Counted from the first letter of the stretch, positions 8,571 through 15,921 are shown. The stretch: 64,000 nucleotides of DNA from a virus (IMGVR_UViG_3300021963_000074:1-64000); one strand, 5' to 3'. Numbers and translations are program-made. Notes: a model not told the origin generated them from the letters alone.

Positions 8571-8642
8571 CTATACAGGGCTATATGGGTTCAAAGGTCT
8601 GTCCCATTCCCCTTCTTGTTCTGGATATACTGGATATTGCAT
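8571..8642 (-). other. Same-frame C-terminal extension or 23-codon small ORF after the 274-aa gene
   Basis: The upstream gene ends EWD then TAA. The next codons in the same frame are CAT and ATG, followed by 22 more sense codons before TAG. The peptide is Tyr/Pro-rich and again contains EWD. It could be a separate small gene, a readthrough extension, or a remnant of a once longer protein. Bases 8484-8570, between its stop and the late promoter, are richer in G+C than the surroundings and can fold (an ACTCG/CGAGT pair and an AGCC/GGCT pair). I see no gene there. Confidence 0.35.
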
Positions 8643-8645
8643 ATG

Positions 8646-9470
8646 TTAATCCCACTCTAAAAATCTTATTTCAAAGGTATTAATGTCAGTTGGTCTAATT
8701 AATATAGGACGTGTTTTATTGACGCTATTAGTCAATAACCAATCCTTATTGTTGCTATCTCTATACTTTAATACAGGATTGTATCTTAACTTCATAATCT
8801 GATCATACCCGTGTAATATATCTCCTGCTACCCCTAAAAACCAATCATTTTGATCTTTTCCTGAAGTTCTATCGTATTTAGGTGTATAACGAGAAAATTT
8901 ACCTGTTAATTTATCTGTGTATGCTTCATATCCGTGTAGTTTTAAATCGGTAACTAATTCTGCGGTATATTTCAACTTTTTACCACTACCGTGTGCCAAT
9001 ACTATTCTATATGTAGTGTATTCTGTTTCATCTGGATACATGATATCCAATAACATTGTATAAAAGAAATTTATTTTTTCAGGTTCATAACTATGATCAG
9101 TTTGGTCTACTGATTCAATCCCTGAATTTATAATACCACTATGTGACTTGGGTCTAAAGAATGTACAGTTATCATCTCCTTGCCAAGCCGCGGCAAACTT
9201 CTTAGTAATATTTTCATCCCCGTTATTACAACAAACCCATAATACTGAGAAATTACCTATATTCTTACCATGAACAAAAGGTATATTGTTATTTGGATTT
9301 TGCCCTATTGGAATATTTACATTTTCCTGCAATACATCAAATGTAACATTGTATTTTGATGTAGGGATTTTTTTATCAAATTTGATATAAACAAAATTGT
9401 CTTGTTCTCGTTCATCCCGCAAACCTGTCATTTGCAGTATTTTATTAGCAAAGTTTCTAAATCCACCCAT
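8646..9470 (-). CDS. Conserved-looking protein of unknown function in the internal-protein operon
   Basis: 274 aa, not recognised. It has mixed alpha/beta composition, no signal peptide, no membrane segment and no hydrophobic-x-Glu propeptide at the N-terminus (it begins MGGFRNFANK). Aromatic- and lysine-rich strands such as NFVYIKFDKK and YTTYRIVLAHGSGKKLKY suggest a beta-rich fold. GGGG lies a few bases before the ATG. It is the last long gene of the operon that starts at 15898, so it is late-expressed together with the capsid-targeted proteins. Confidence 0.7.
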   Translation of the reverse strand: MGGFRNFANKILQMTGLRDEREQDNFVYIKFDKKIPTSKYNVTFDVLQENVNIPIGQNPNNNIPFVHGKNIGNFSVLWVCCNNGDENITKKFAAAWQGDDNCTFFRPKSHSGIINSGIESVDQTDHSYEPEKINFFYTMLLDIMYPDETEYTTYRIVLAHGSGKKLKYTAELVTDLKLHGYEAYTDKLTGKFSRYTPKYDRTSGKDQNDWFLGVAGDILHGYDQIMKLRYNPVLKYRDSNNKDWLLTNSVNKTRPILIRPTDINTFEIRFLEWD

Positions 9471-9501
9471 ATATACCCCATTAATAACTTACTTAGTCTA
9501 A

Positions 9502-9924
9502 TTACAATGGTACTTTACATTTATTTAAAACTTTGCTGATTAGATTGAATTTCTCTGCTAATCCTACATAGAATATATCCGGTGGGCGCTCAGTATATGC
9601 TACTTGGTCATATGCTAGACAACCCATTTCTTTATAGTAATTGTTACTGGGCCAGCGATTTTTTGCTAATTCTAACCCATTGATTAATAGGCACTCATCT
9701 GCTACACTGCTTAGAACTTTCTTTCGTTGTTCAATGGGTAGGCGTGTACCTTCCATAATTTTGATACATACTGGTTCACGATTTAAGTTTGGATTATCTA
9801 AGTATCGTGCGAACAAATGAACCACGTAAGCCTCTACATTATGTTCTAAATTTACACAAAGTTTACTTTCGGCTTCAAGTATAACTTCATAGCTGTGTTT
9901 TACATAAGTTAGATAGTGGTTCAT
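9502..9924 (-). CDS. Hypothetical protein
   Basis: 140 aa, mostly helical, no recognised domain. It has several cysteines (four), a NREPVCIKIMEG segment and a C-terminal FNLISKVLNKCKVPL helix. GAGGAATA precedes the ATG. It lies six bases after the stop of the HRFGH protein in the same late operon. No capsid-targeting propeptide is present, although ILEAE near residue 17 contains the hydrophobic-x-x-Glu spacing. Function unknown. Confidence 0.65.
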   Translation of the reverse strand: MNHYLTYVKHSYEVILEAESKLCVNLEHNVEAYVVHLFARYLDNPNLNREPVCIKIMEGTRLPIEQRKKVLSSVADECLLINGLELAKNRWPSNNYYKEMGCLAYDQVAYTERPPDIFYVGLAEKFNLISKVLNKCKVPL

Positions 9925-9930
9925 TATTCC

Positions 9931-10800
9931 TCACATAATATATATTTTACCTACACTGGCGCGTAGCACAGAGTCAAACAAATTAGATAATACATTTGAT
10001 AATTCTAAGCTAGCTTCTCCGCGTAATAATTCATCATTTTGTAATTCAGGATTCAATCTCATAAACTTAGTTGTTCTACCCCATGCTTTTCTACCATAGT
10101 CTAATGAAACTGGTAGTGGATTTAACGTAATTCTACCGTCTTTTAGATATTGTGCAAATAATTCATACATAAATTCATATGGTCTTTTTATCTGTCCGGT
10201 GCGACTACTACGCTGTGTGCCTATAGCATTGAAAAAAGCACCGTATTCTTGTTGTAGGTTCCAATTAACAGCAGTATTAGTATACCTATGCTCTGCTGAT
10301 TTATTATAATAATCTTTTAGAATCTTATTGATATAATTAAAGAAATAACTCTCTGCCTTATTCCATGGATCAGCAATATTACCTCTTGATGTGCCATAAT
10401 TATTACGATTTGATGCAGTAATTGCATGACCAAATCTATGTGCCATTACCCACGGCGTCATCATAACTGCTCTGTCACCGGTGTTACCTATAAACACAAT
10501 AGTAATTGCATTTTCGTGCCTGTTAACAATTAAATCTGCTTGCTCTTTGCTAAAGATATTTTTAACTTCATTTGGATTTATTGCTCCGTATTCTTTAAAC
10601 TTTCGTAGTCCTGGACTATTATTAAAAAACAATCTAAAATTATAAGGTGTGTTCTCTAAAAATTTAATTGCTTTTGTTTGAGTAACAGGATGTGTAATCA
10701 GTTTACGGTCTACTGGATTAAACTGCCCTTTCTTTTCAAAATCACCCAATGGTACATAATCTTGTAATGGGGCTTCTGTGATGAACTCTGTTGCTCTCAT
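9931..10800 (-). CDS. Capsid-targeted zincin-like protein with a degenerate HRFGH active site
   Basis: 289 aa. MRATEFITE forms a clear capsid-targeting propeptide (predicted cut after E9, next residue Ala, as in T4 internal proteins). The body looks like a metallopeptidase fold. PWVMAHRFGHAI (H121-H125) occupies the place of HExxH, but the catalytic Glu is Arg. Downstream acidic helices (EYGAFF, and EFMYELFAQYLKDG with E209/E213) resemble the third-ligand region. It could bind zinc without normal peptidase activity, or have a different chemistry. Its start overlaps the upstream GH19 gene (ATGA). Confidence 0.75.
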   Translation of the reverse strand: MRATEFITEAPLQDYVPLGDFEKKGQFNPVDRKLITHPVTQTKAIKFLENTPYNFRLFFNNSPGLRKFKEYGAINPNEVKNIFSKEQADLIVNRHENAITIVFIGNTGDRAVMMTPWVMAHRFGHAITASNRNNYGTSRGNIADPWNKAESYFFNYINKILKDYYNKSAEHRYTNTAVNWNLQQEYGAFFNAIGTQRSSRTGQIKRPYEFMYELFAQYLKDGRITLNPLPVSLDYGRKAWGRTTKFMRLNPELQNDELLRGEASLELSNVLSNLFDSVLRASVGKIYIM

Positions 10801-11426
10801 AATATTCTATAATAATCTATAAAGTTTTCGTGTCTATCTTTAAGTCCACGCATTGCTGGATTAATATATTTGGTAACAGTAGCAGTATCTTTGAAATTAG
10901 TTATATTAGGTCTAACTCTAGTTTTCCAATACCATATAGCAATCTTGGCAGCAATGTCAGGTCTGGCTGCATATTCAGGATGATTGATTAAATCTATATT
11001 CAATGCTTGGCTAGCCATTCTATAATTATCACGACCAGTCAACTGTACAAACCCTCTGCCATGATATTTTTCACCATCTCCTGGACGAGTGTTTCCTAAT
11101 ATTCTTGCTGTCTTGGGTGCATATTGAACACCGTATCTTTTTTCAAAATAGCCTTTACCCATTGGCTTTTCTTTTAGTCGTTCAAAGTTCCATGATTCGT
11201 GTTTCATCTGAGCCAAGAATTGAGCCAATTCTGGTCCTTTTAATCCTGAGCCTATTGCAACTTTTTGCAAAGTGATTTCGTTCTGTGGGTTGTTACTTAA
11301 TACATTGAAATCTGTGGGCATTTTTAAGCCTAGTGAGGCTTGTGCTCCTGTGGCTGCTCCGGCACCCATTGCACCAAGAAACCCTCTGCGAGTTAAATCT
11401 TCTGCAATGATTTCTGATGCTCTCAT
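10797..11426 (-). CDS. Capsid-targeted GH19-like peptidoglycan hydrolase with an internal Tat signal
   Basis: 209 aa, glycoside hydrolase family 19 (chitinase/lysozyme-like): KHES with E77, and the GRGFVQLTGR motif at 123-132. Residues 1-9 (MRASEIIAE) form a capsid-targeting propeptide with a cut after E9. Immediately after comes LTRRGFLGAM with twin Arg13-Arg14, a Gly/Ala-rich hydrophobic stretch and A28-Q29-A30, a textbook Tat signal with a signal-peptidase site. Removal of the propeptide would expose the Tat signal at the new N-terminus. Inference: packaged, injected, then exported to the periplasm. The window holds a second GH19 enzyme (40952-41578) without these signals. TAATG overlap with dps upstream. 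Confidence 0.85.
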   Translation of the reverse strand: MRASEIIAEDLTRRGFLGAMGAGAATGAQASLGLKMPTDFNVLSNNPQNEITLQKVAIGSGLKGPELAQFLAQMKHESWNFERLKEKPMGKGYFEKRYGVQYAPKTARILGNTRPGDGEKYHGRGFVQLTGRDNYRMASQALNIDLINHPEYAARPDIAAKIAIWYWKTRVRPNITNFKDTATVTKYINPAMRGLKDRHENFIDYYRIL

Positions 11427-11866
11427 TATGCTCGTTCTTTTTTAAGAACACTGCGAATCATCCACTGATGTTTTTCGTGTGCATCTAATCTTTCTGCGAT
11501 AAAATTAGCAATGCCTTGTTTGTTTTCTTCTGTAGCTGATTGAAAACACATATTTAGAAAATCAATCATCTTAGCGTTGTCCGTTAGCAATTCAGTAAAC
11601 ATCAATTCAGCACGTGGAATCTTAGTTTGATCTGGAATAATACTAAGTTCAGCATAGCGTGTTAAACTACCTGGGGTATAGCTATCTAAGGTACGAATAT
11701 ATTCTGCAACTCTATCTACTGAACCGTATACCTCTGTATAGAAATTGTCAAAGAAACTATGATATTGTGGGAAGTCGGCACCTTCAACATTCCAATGAAA
11801 GTTTTGTGCTTTGATAGCAAGTGCATTTGTACTTGCTAATAGTATTTTTAAGTTATCAGTTAACAT
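11426..11866 (-). CDS. dps: Dps-like ferritin (DNA-protection protein)
   Basis: 146-aa Dps-family mini-ferritin, which oxidises and stores iron and shields DNA from peroxide. The ferroxidase residues are all present with the family's spacing: H24, H36, D40, D51 and E55, within KAQNFHWNVEG and following helices. It lacks the long basic N-terminal tail of E. coli Dps, so direct DNA binding is uncertain. No capsid-targeting propeptide. It is expressed late within the internal-protein operon, preceded by GGGGAAATAAT. It may protect packaged or replicating DNA or buffer iron; which of these is not shown by the sequence. Confidence 0.92.
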   Translation of the reverse strand: MLTDNLKILLASTNALAIKAQNFHWNVEGADFPQYHSFFDNFYTEVYGSVDRVAEYIRTLDSYTPGSLTRYAELSIIPDQTKIPRAELMFTELLTDNAKMIDFLNMCFQSATEENKQGIANFIAERLDAHEKHQWMIRSVLKKERA

Positions 11867-11867
11867 A

Positions 11868-11927
11868 TTATTTCCCCGGTGGGGTTCCTTTGTTCTTTAA
11901 GTAAAAATCAATTACGCCTCTGTCCAT
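11868..11927 (-). CDS. Possible 19-aa small ORF between the GP88 gene and dps
   Basis: ATG at 11927 to TAA at 11868, encoding a short basic peptide (MDRGVIDFYLKNKGTPPGK). It fills the 63-base gap and its last codons contain the Shine-Dalgarno of dps. It may be a leader peptide coupling translation, or chance. No independent evidence. Confidence 0.3.
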   Translation of the reverse strand: MDRGVIDFYLKNKGTPPGK

Positions 11928-11929
11928 AT

Positions 11930-13381
11930 TTAGTGCTTCAATAATAATGTACTTAATACACCAGTATCATTTGCAGTCAAGTCTGGTTCACCGGGAGCAA
12001 TAATAACATTCCATTTCATATTAGGAATCTTTTGACCTTTAGTAGCCCACTCGTCATAACTTAATATTGAATTAGCACTTAATCCATACTCGGTAGCTAA
12101 ACGTTGTTTTAATTCAGGTAACTTTTCAGGTATGATTTGCCATTGTCCTTCACTACCCTTATCTAAATTACCCTTAGCATCTTTAACTAATAAGTCTTGG
12201 AATAGTCCAGTTGGTACAATACGACTATTTTTAGTTGTATCTAATTTAGGATCAGCTGCCTTAACTTGTTTCTCTTGGCTTGTATGAGCACCCTCACTCC
12301 AATTGATAATGAAGTTATCGGGTTTCTGTGCTAGTGCGGCACCAGCCATCTTTGTATAAGCGTAGAATTTAACATCAGGTAAGCTGTTTGCTAACTTGAA
12401 TGCTAAGTCTAAGTATTCTGGACTAAAGAAGTCGCCAGCGTCATGCCAACGAATAGTTACATTATAACCGCCCTTTTTACCTAATTTTTCTTCTTTAGCA
12501 ATTTCATTTGCTAGTTGCTCAAAGAAACCATCTGGGTTGTTCAATAGATATGTAATGATGCGTCCGTCACTTAACCAAGCCGCTTCAAACTGAATCTTGC
12601 CGCCCTTCATAGCAAAGCAATCTATTTTACAGCTGCCAGCGCCAGGACATGTATTAACAACAATTAAATTGTTTGTGTTCTCGTCTAATGCAATACCAAC
12701 TAATGCGGCAAAACCAATATTGAAGAACTGTTCTAAGTCTCCATTACTGTGCTTCATCTTTTCATTTTGCTTTAGTAATTTCTTTGGACGTACTGCTAAT
12801 GCTTGTTTAACATCTTCTTCACGGTATCTGTTACCTGCAGGATCATAGTACTTGACTACACTACTACGGTGAATATAAGGCATACGATATTTGTCTTGTT
12901 TTGTTTTTCCAGACACATATTTTTCTTTGCCTTTTTTATCTAACTTTACTTGACCTGTCTTTTTATCAATGTCAGGAGTGCCAGCAATTCGTGTCATATA
13001 ATCTTGAAATTCTTGTCCACCTATATCACGCTGGTCGATAGGAAGTTTAGTTGCTTCAGGTATCATACCTTTACCGGCAAGTTTTTCTAGTTCTAAATAT
13101 TGTTGTTTTAACTTTTCCCAAGTTTCTGAGTCGCGCCTTTTATTGGCATCTAACATTTTACTATGTAATACATCAGCTTTTGCCAAATAATCATTCATTT
13201 GTATCCTGTTAATTCTACTACTAATTGGCTCGGTAGTATTTTCATCAACTTCTTCATTACCATCTACAAAATCATCGGCTTCAGGATCAGAAACAAACTG
13301 GTCAACTGACATAATTTTAATGCCACTAGGGGCTCCAGGTAATTTGGGTTCTGCACCTTCGTATAATTCTGTTATTTTCAT
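11930..13381 (-). CDS. Capsid-targeted GP88-family protein
   Basis: 483 aa. The N-terminus MKITELYE fits a capsid-targeting propeptide (cut after E8, next residue Gly). Residues from about 170 to the C-terminus resemble the phage GP88 family. They include a cysteine cluster CPGAGSCKIDC near residues 243-255, then IRWHDAGDFFSPEYLDLAFK and VKFYAYTKM. The clustered cysteines suggest metal or iron-sulfur binding, but the biochemical role of GP88 is unknown to me. The first 170 residues are charged and probably flexible. TAA/ATG spacing to the upstream gene is one base. Confidence in the family is moderate, in the propeptide good. Confidence 0.75.
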   Translation of the reverse strand: MKITELYEGAEPKLPGAPSGIKIMSVDQFVSDPEADDFVDGNEEVDENTTEPISSRINRIQMNDYLAKADVLHSKMLDANKRRDSETWEKLKQQYLELEKLAGKGMIPEATKLPIDQRDIGGQEFQDYMTRIAGTPDIDKKTGQVKLDKKGKEKYVSGKTKQDKYRMPYIHRSSVVKYYDPAGNRYREEDVKQALAVRPKKLLKQNEKMKHSNGDLEQFFNIGFAALVGIALDENTNNLIVVNTCPGAGSCKIDCFAMKGGKIQFEAAWLSDGRIITYLLNNPDGFFEQLANEIAKEEKLGKKGGYNVTIRWHDAGDFFSPEYLDLAFKLANSLPDVKFYAYTKMAGAALAQKPDNFIINWSEGAHTSQEKQVKAADPKLDTTKNSRIVPTGLFQDLLVKDAKGNLDKGSEGQWQIIPEKLPELKQRLATEYGLSANSILSYDEWATKGQKIPNMKWNVIIAPGEPDLTANDTGVLSTLLLKH

Positions 13382-13885
13382 TTAATTCTCCAAATCTTCA
13401 TGGGACCATGATATGTAACTTTTCCCGTTTGTGTCCCCTGCACGTACTACAAACACGCCACCATTATCATAACTACCTTCATCTTCACCGATTTCCCAGC
13501 CCATACTTGCTAGTGTGCGTTCAGCACGAATCATGTCTTGTTCAGTACCTAACCACCATTGTTTAGCTAATTGGCGTAAAATTTCTTCACCATCTTGTCC
13601 ACCATTATCACCGTCACCAGTATCAGCAAATTCTTTTAGTCCCTTAAGGTGCTTCTTTATATCAACGATAGGTGTGAATAAGTGATTAAGAATCTGTCTT
13701 TTCTTTTGCTCTGTTTGAAAACTTTCATTTTTCATTATAGGGCATTTCCATATGCCTTCAGTTTTAGTTGGATAAAAAGGAAAATGCTGTTGAACTTTCA
13801 ATGCACTATTTTTATCTTGGTTATCAACTTGGTAATATAAGTTTTTACCAAACGCACCTTCAACTAAAACATCAGTTATTTTCAC
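13382..13885 (-). CDS. Capsid-targeted protein, unknown function
   Basis: 167 aa beginning MKITDVLVE, a predicted capsid-targeting propeptide (cut after E9, next Gly). A mature N-terminal half has aromatic beta strands (NLYYQVDNQDK). The second half contains a DGDNGGQDGEEILRQLAKQWWLGTEQDM segment shared in style with other phage internal proteins, then RAERTLASMGWEIGEDEG and a C-terminal VVRAG. I do not recognise a catalytic motif. It overlaps the upstream polyprotein by four bases (ATGA). Confidence 0.7.
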   Translation of the reverse strand: MKITDVLVEGAFGKNLYYQVDNQDKNSALKVQQHFPFYPTKTEGIWKCPIMKNESFQTEQKKRQILNHLFTPIVDIKKHLKGLKEFADTGDGDNGGQDGEEILRQLAKQWWLGTEQDMIRAERTLASMGWEIGEDEGSYDNGGVFVVRAGDTNGKSYISWSHEDLEN

Positions 13886-15876
13886 TTTGCTGACTTTCTT
13901 AATGCATCAGCAGTCGGTGCACCTTTACTACCTGGCTTACGCATGTGTTCTCCGCTACCATGTTTAATACGTTCACGTTTAGCATGTATGTTAGCCCATA
14001 AGCCTTTGCTTTCCTCCGCCACACCTTTTGGTTTTAATTTTCTAACTGTCCAAGACCCATCGTTGTTGATTCGGTCTAATTCATACTTGTGGTATTTTGC
14101 ATCGCCTTGAGGATCTAAGTCTTCGCCAGCTATATCACGCACATACTCATCGTATAGTGCTGGATCTGAATTGTAAATTGCTGGATCAAGTATTACAACA
14201 TGGTCTGCATAATAAATCTTATTGCCTTTAATTGTTGGTCCGGTAGTAGAACCTTCCGCCACACCTTTAGTTAATCCTGGTACTTCATTTTTGAGCACAC
14301 TCATGGCTCGCTGTAGACTTGAATAAGTGTCAATGTGCTTACCGTTGGCGTGAATCATGAAGTCTGTGGGACTGGACTGAATGATTTCATATTTGCCACC
14401 ATCAGCACCGGTGCCCGAAAACACAACTTGTCCGTCCGTGCCTTCCGCCACACCTTGCTGACCACGTTGTGCTTGAAATGCTTGTGCTTTTTCATCGCTA
14501 CTTTGTTTTGATCCTTTGAACATTAACATTGCCGCAAATAACATTAGTGTTACAGGAATCAATCCTAGAATACTACCAGATGCTACTGCGCCTCCTACTT
14601 CGCCTGCGGCTGCGTGTGCCAATACACCATCAATCATTCCCATAGCATTCATCCACATTGTAGATAAAATGCTGCCGCCACCTACTGCCAATCCACCAAG
14701 TTGTTTCGTCATACCCGATTCGGCGACTGTGGCAGACTGACCTGCTGCCAATTGTTCCATCTTTTGTTTAACTTCTTTACCAGACTTGCTGGTCTTCAGA
14801 ATTTCAATCAATTGTGGCTTGTATTGTTGTGCCATTTGATAATATTTGCCAATGCCAGGAATCTTCTTGACTAATGCTGTAATAGTTTCAATAGCACCTT
14901 CATCTAACTGGTAGCCCTCCGCCACACCTTGCTCTTTAACTTTACCTTTGTTGTGTGCTTTCCATGCAGTAGCATAAGCAATACTTTTCTCTTTAGGACT
15001 TAGTTTACCATCTTTGCTATAACTCTTTTTGATGTGTTTTACCATGCGTTCTGCTTTAGCTCCGGGAGGTGCAACTTCTGCCATACCCTGTCCGTTATCC
15101 AAACGCTTAATCAAATCTAATAATTTTTCGTAGCGCATACGATTATTATTCCACGTAGACCAAGAACCATAGTGGTCTGCATATTGGTCATGACTGTTCT
15201 GAGCCAACCATGCTTTTAATGCGTTTGCTTCCTGAGTGTATTCATCTCTCTTTGAACCAGTATTTTCATCTATCGTATAGACATTGCCACGTTCATGCTG
15301 ACTAATCATATAATCCATGACAGTAACCATAATAGATTTGGCTACTGCAATTTTCTCTTGTACCCATTCTGGTAAATTTTCATCTGCTTGTAATTCGTTG
15401 CCCAAATGACCTGATACTCTAACAATAGTATGTAGATTATTTTGCACCATGTCTACTTCATCATTGTATTCACCGCCGCCGTCGAATTCTTCTTTTGCCA
15501 TGATATCACGGTCTTCTGGTCTATTACCTATGTCACGGGCTTTTGATTTGTTAAAGAATTCTTTTCTTTTTGATTTTGCTAGTAATTGTTCTTCGCTGAT
15601 ATCATCTTCGCTTATTGCTTCTTCTTTAATACCAGCTTTTCTGCTGTTTGGAAACTTTTCGCTAGAACTGATGCCTTGAAACATACTACCTTTACCCCTA
15701 CGTTGCATACTTCCCATGGGCTGTGCTACTGTAGCAATAGAACCTGAAGTAGTTTCTTCAATCTTTTCATCTTCTAACACGTTTGGATCACGACCAAATT
15801 TAGGTGCTTGTTGACTCTGTAGTCCTGAAGGACTGCTAACTGTCGTTGTCATTTCAAAAAGAGAGGATATTTTCAT
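13882..15876 (-). CDS. Capsid-targeted multidomain polyprotein with hydrophobic segments
   Basis: 664 aa, first gene of the island operon. It starts MKISSLFE (predicted cut after E8). One QGMAEV and four GVAE linkers (near residues 263, 317, 474, 538 and 618) delimit modules. Module 1 includes EYNDEVDMVQNNLHTIVRVS and a LPEWVQEKIA helix. Module 2 is a short basic domain (AERMVKHIKKSYSK). Module 3 has two long hydrophobic stretches (GGLAVGGGSILSTMW and ILGLIPVTLMLFAAMLMF) suited to membrane insertion. Modules 4 and 5 are small beta-rich domains. Module 6 is a basic tail with GLWANIHAKRERIK and MRKPGSKGAP, a C-terminal module I remember from other phage proteins. All modules could be released by the prohead protease. 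Confidence 0.8.
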   Translation of the reverse strand: MKISSLFEMTTTVSSPSGLQSQQAPKFGRDPNVLEDEKIEETTSGSIATVAQPMGSMQRRGKGSMFQGISSSEKFPNSRKAGIKEEAISEDDISEEQLLAKSKRKEFFNKSKARDIGNRPEDRDIMAKEEFDGGGEYNDEVDMVQNNLHTIVRVSGHLGNELQADENLPEWVQEKIAVAKSIMVTVMDYMISQHERGNVYTIDENTGSKRDEYTQEANALKAWLAQNSHDQYADHYGSWSTWNNNRMRYEKLLDLIKRLDNGQGMAEVAPPGAKAERMVKHIKKSYSKDGKLSPKEKSIAYATAWKAHNKGKVKEQGVAEGYQLDEGAIETITALVKKIPGIGKYYQMAQQYKPQLIEILKTSKSGKEVKQKMEQLAAGQSATVAESGMTKQLGGLAVGGGSILSTMWMNAMGMIDGVLAHAAAGEVGGAVASGSILGLIPVTLMLFAAMLMFKGSKQSSDEKAQAFQAQRGQQGVAEGTDGQVVFSGTGADGGKYEIIQSSPTDFMIHANGKHIDTYSSLQRAMSVLKNEVPGLTKGVAEGSTTGPTIKGNKIYYADHVVILDPAIYNSDPALYDEYVRDIAGEDLDPQGDAKYHKYELDRINNDGSWTVRKLKPKGVAEESKGLWANIHAKRERIKHGSGEHMRKPGSKGAPTADALRKSAK
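14014..14027 (-). repeat. GVAE linker repeat, 664-aa polyprotein copy 5
   Basis: Encodes PKGVAEE before the C-terminal basic module. The DNA word differs from the commonest form at one base. Confidence 0.7.
14254..14267 (-). repeat. GVAE linker repeat, 664-aa polyprotein copy 4
   Basis: Encodes TKGVAEG between two small beta-rich modules. Confidence 0.7.
14443..14457 (-). repeat. GVAE linker repeat, 664-aa polyprotein copy 3
   Basis: Encodes QQGVAEG, identical in DNA to the copies at 7146 and 7752. It follows the hydrophobic module. Confidence 0.75.
14917..14931 (-). repeat. GVAE linker repeat, 664-aa polyprotein copy 2
   Basis: Encodes EQGVAEG between the short basic module and the hydrophobic module. 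Confidence 0.75.
15076..15090 (-). repeat. Divergent GMAE linker, 664-aa polyprotein copy 1
   Basis: Encodes GQGMAEV. The position and flanks match the GVAE linkers, but the DNA and the P3 residue have diverged. Confidence 0.55.
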
Positions 15877-15905
15877 AATACAAATTCCATATATTATGTA
15901 TTTAT
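15877..15905 (-). promoter_or_regulatory. Late promoter of the internal-protein island with an overlapping inverted repeat
   Basis: ATAAATAC at 15898-15905 (minus strand). AATACA inside the promoter can pair with TGTATT directly before the ATG (15877-15882). A transcript starting at this promoter would lack most of the left arm, while read-through RNA would contain both arms. It drives the operon from 15876 down to about 8571. Confidence 0.65.
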
Positions 15906-15921
15906 CGTTTTTGGATAGTTG

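Noticed and set aside
8520-8612. tRNA-like region (GGGTTCAAA, ACTCG/CGAGT stem) on the plus strand
   Set aside because: The anticodon-type loop would have nine bases, no acceptor stem closes, and the T-arm pairing is wrong; better explained by the small frame on the minus strand plus a local hairpin.
7146-15090. Dispersed 15-base repeats as a CRISPR array
   Set aside because: The copies are irregularly spaced by hundreds of bases, always in the same reading frame and encode the GVAE linker; spacers are coding domains.
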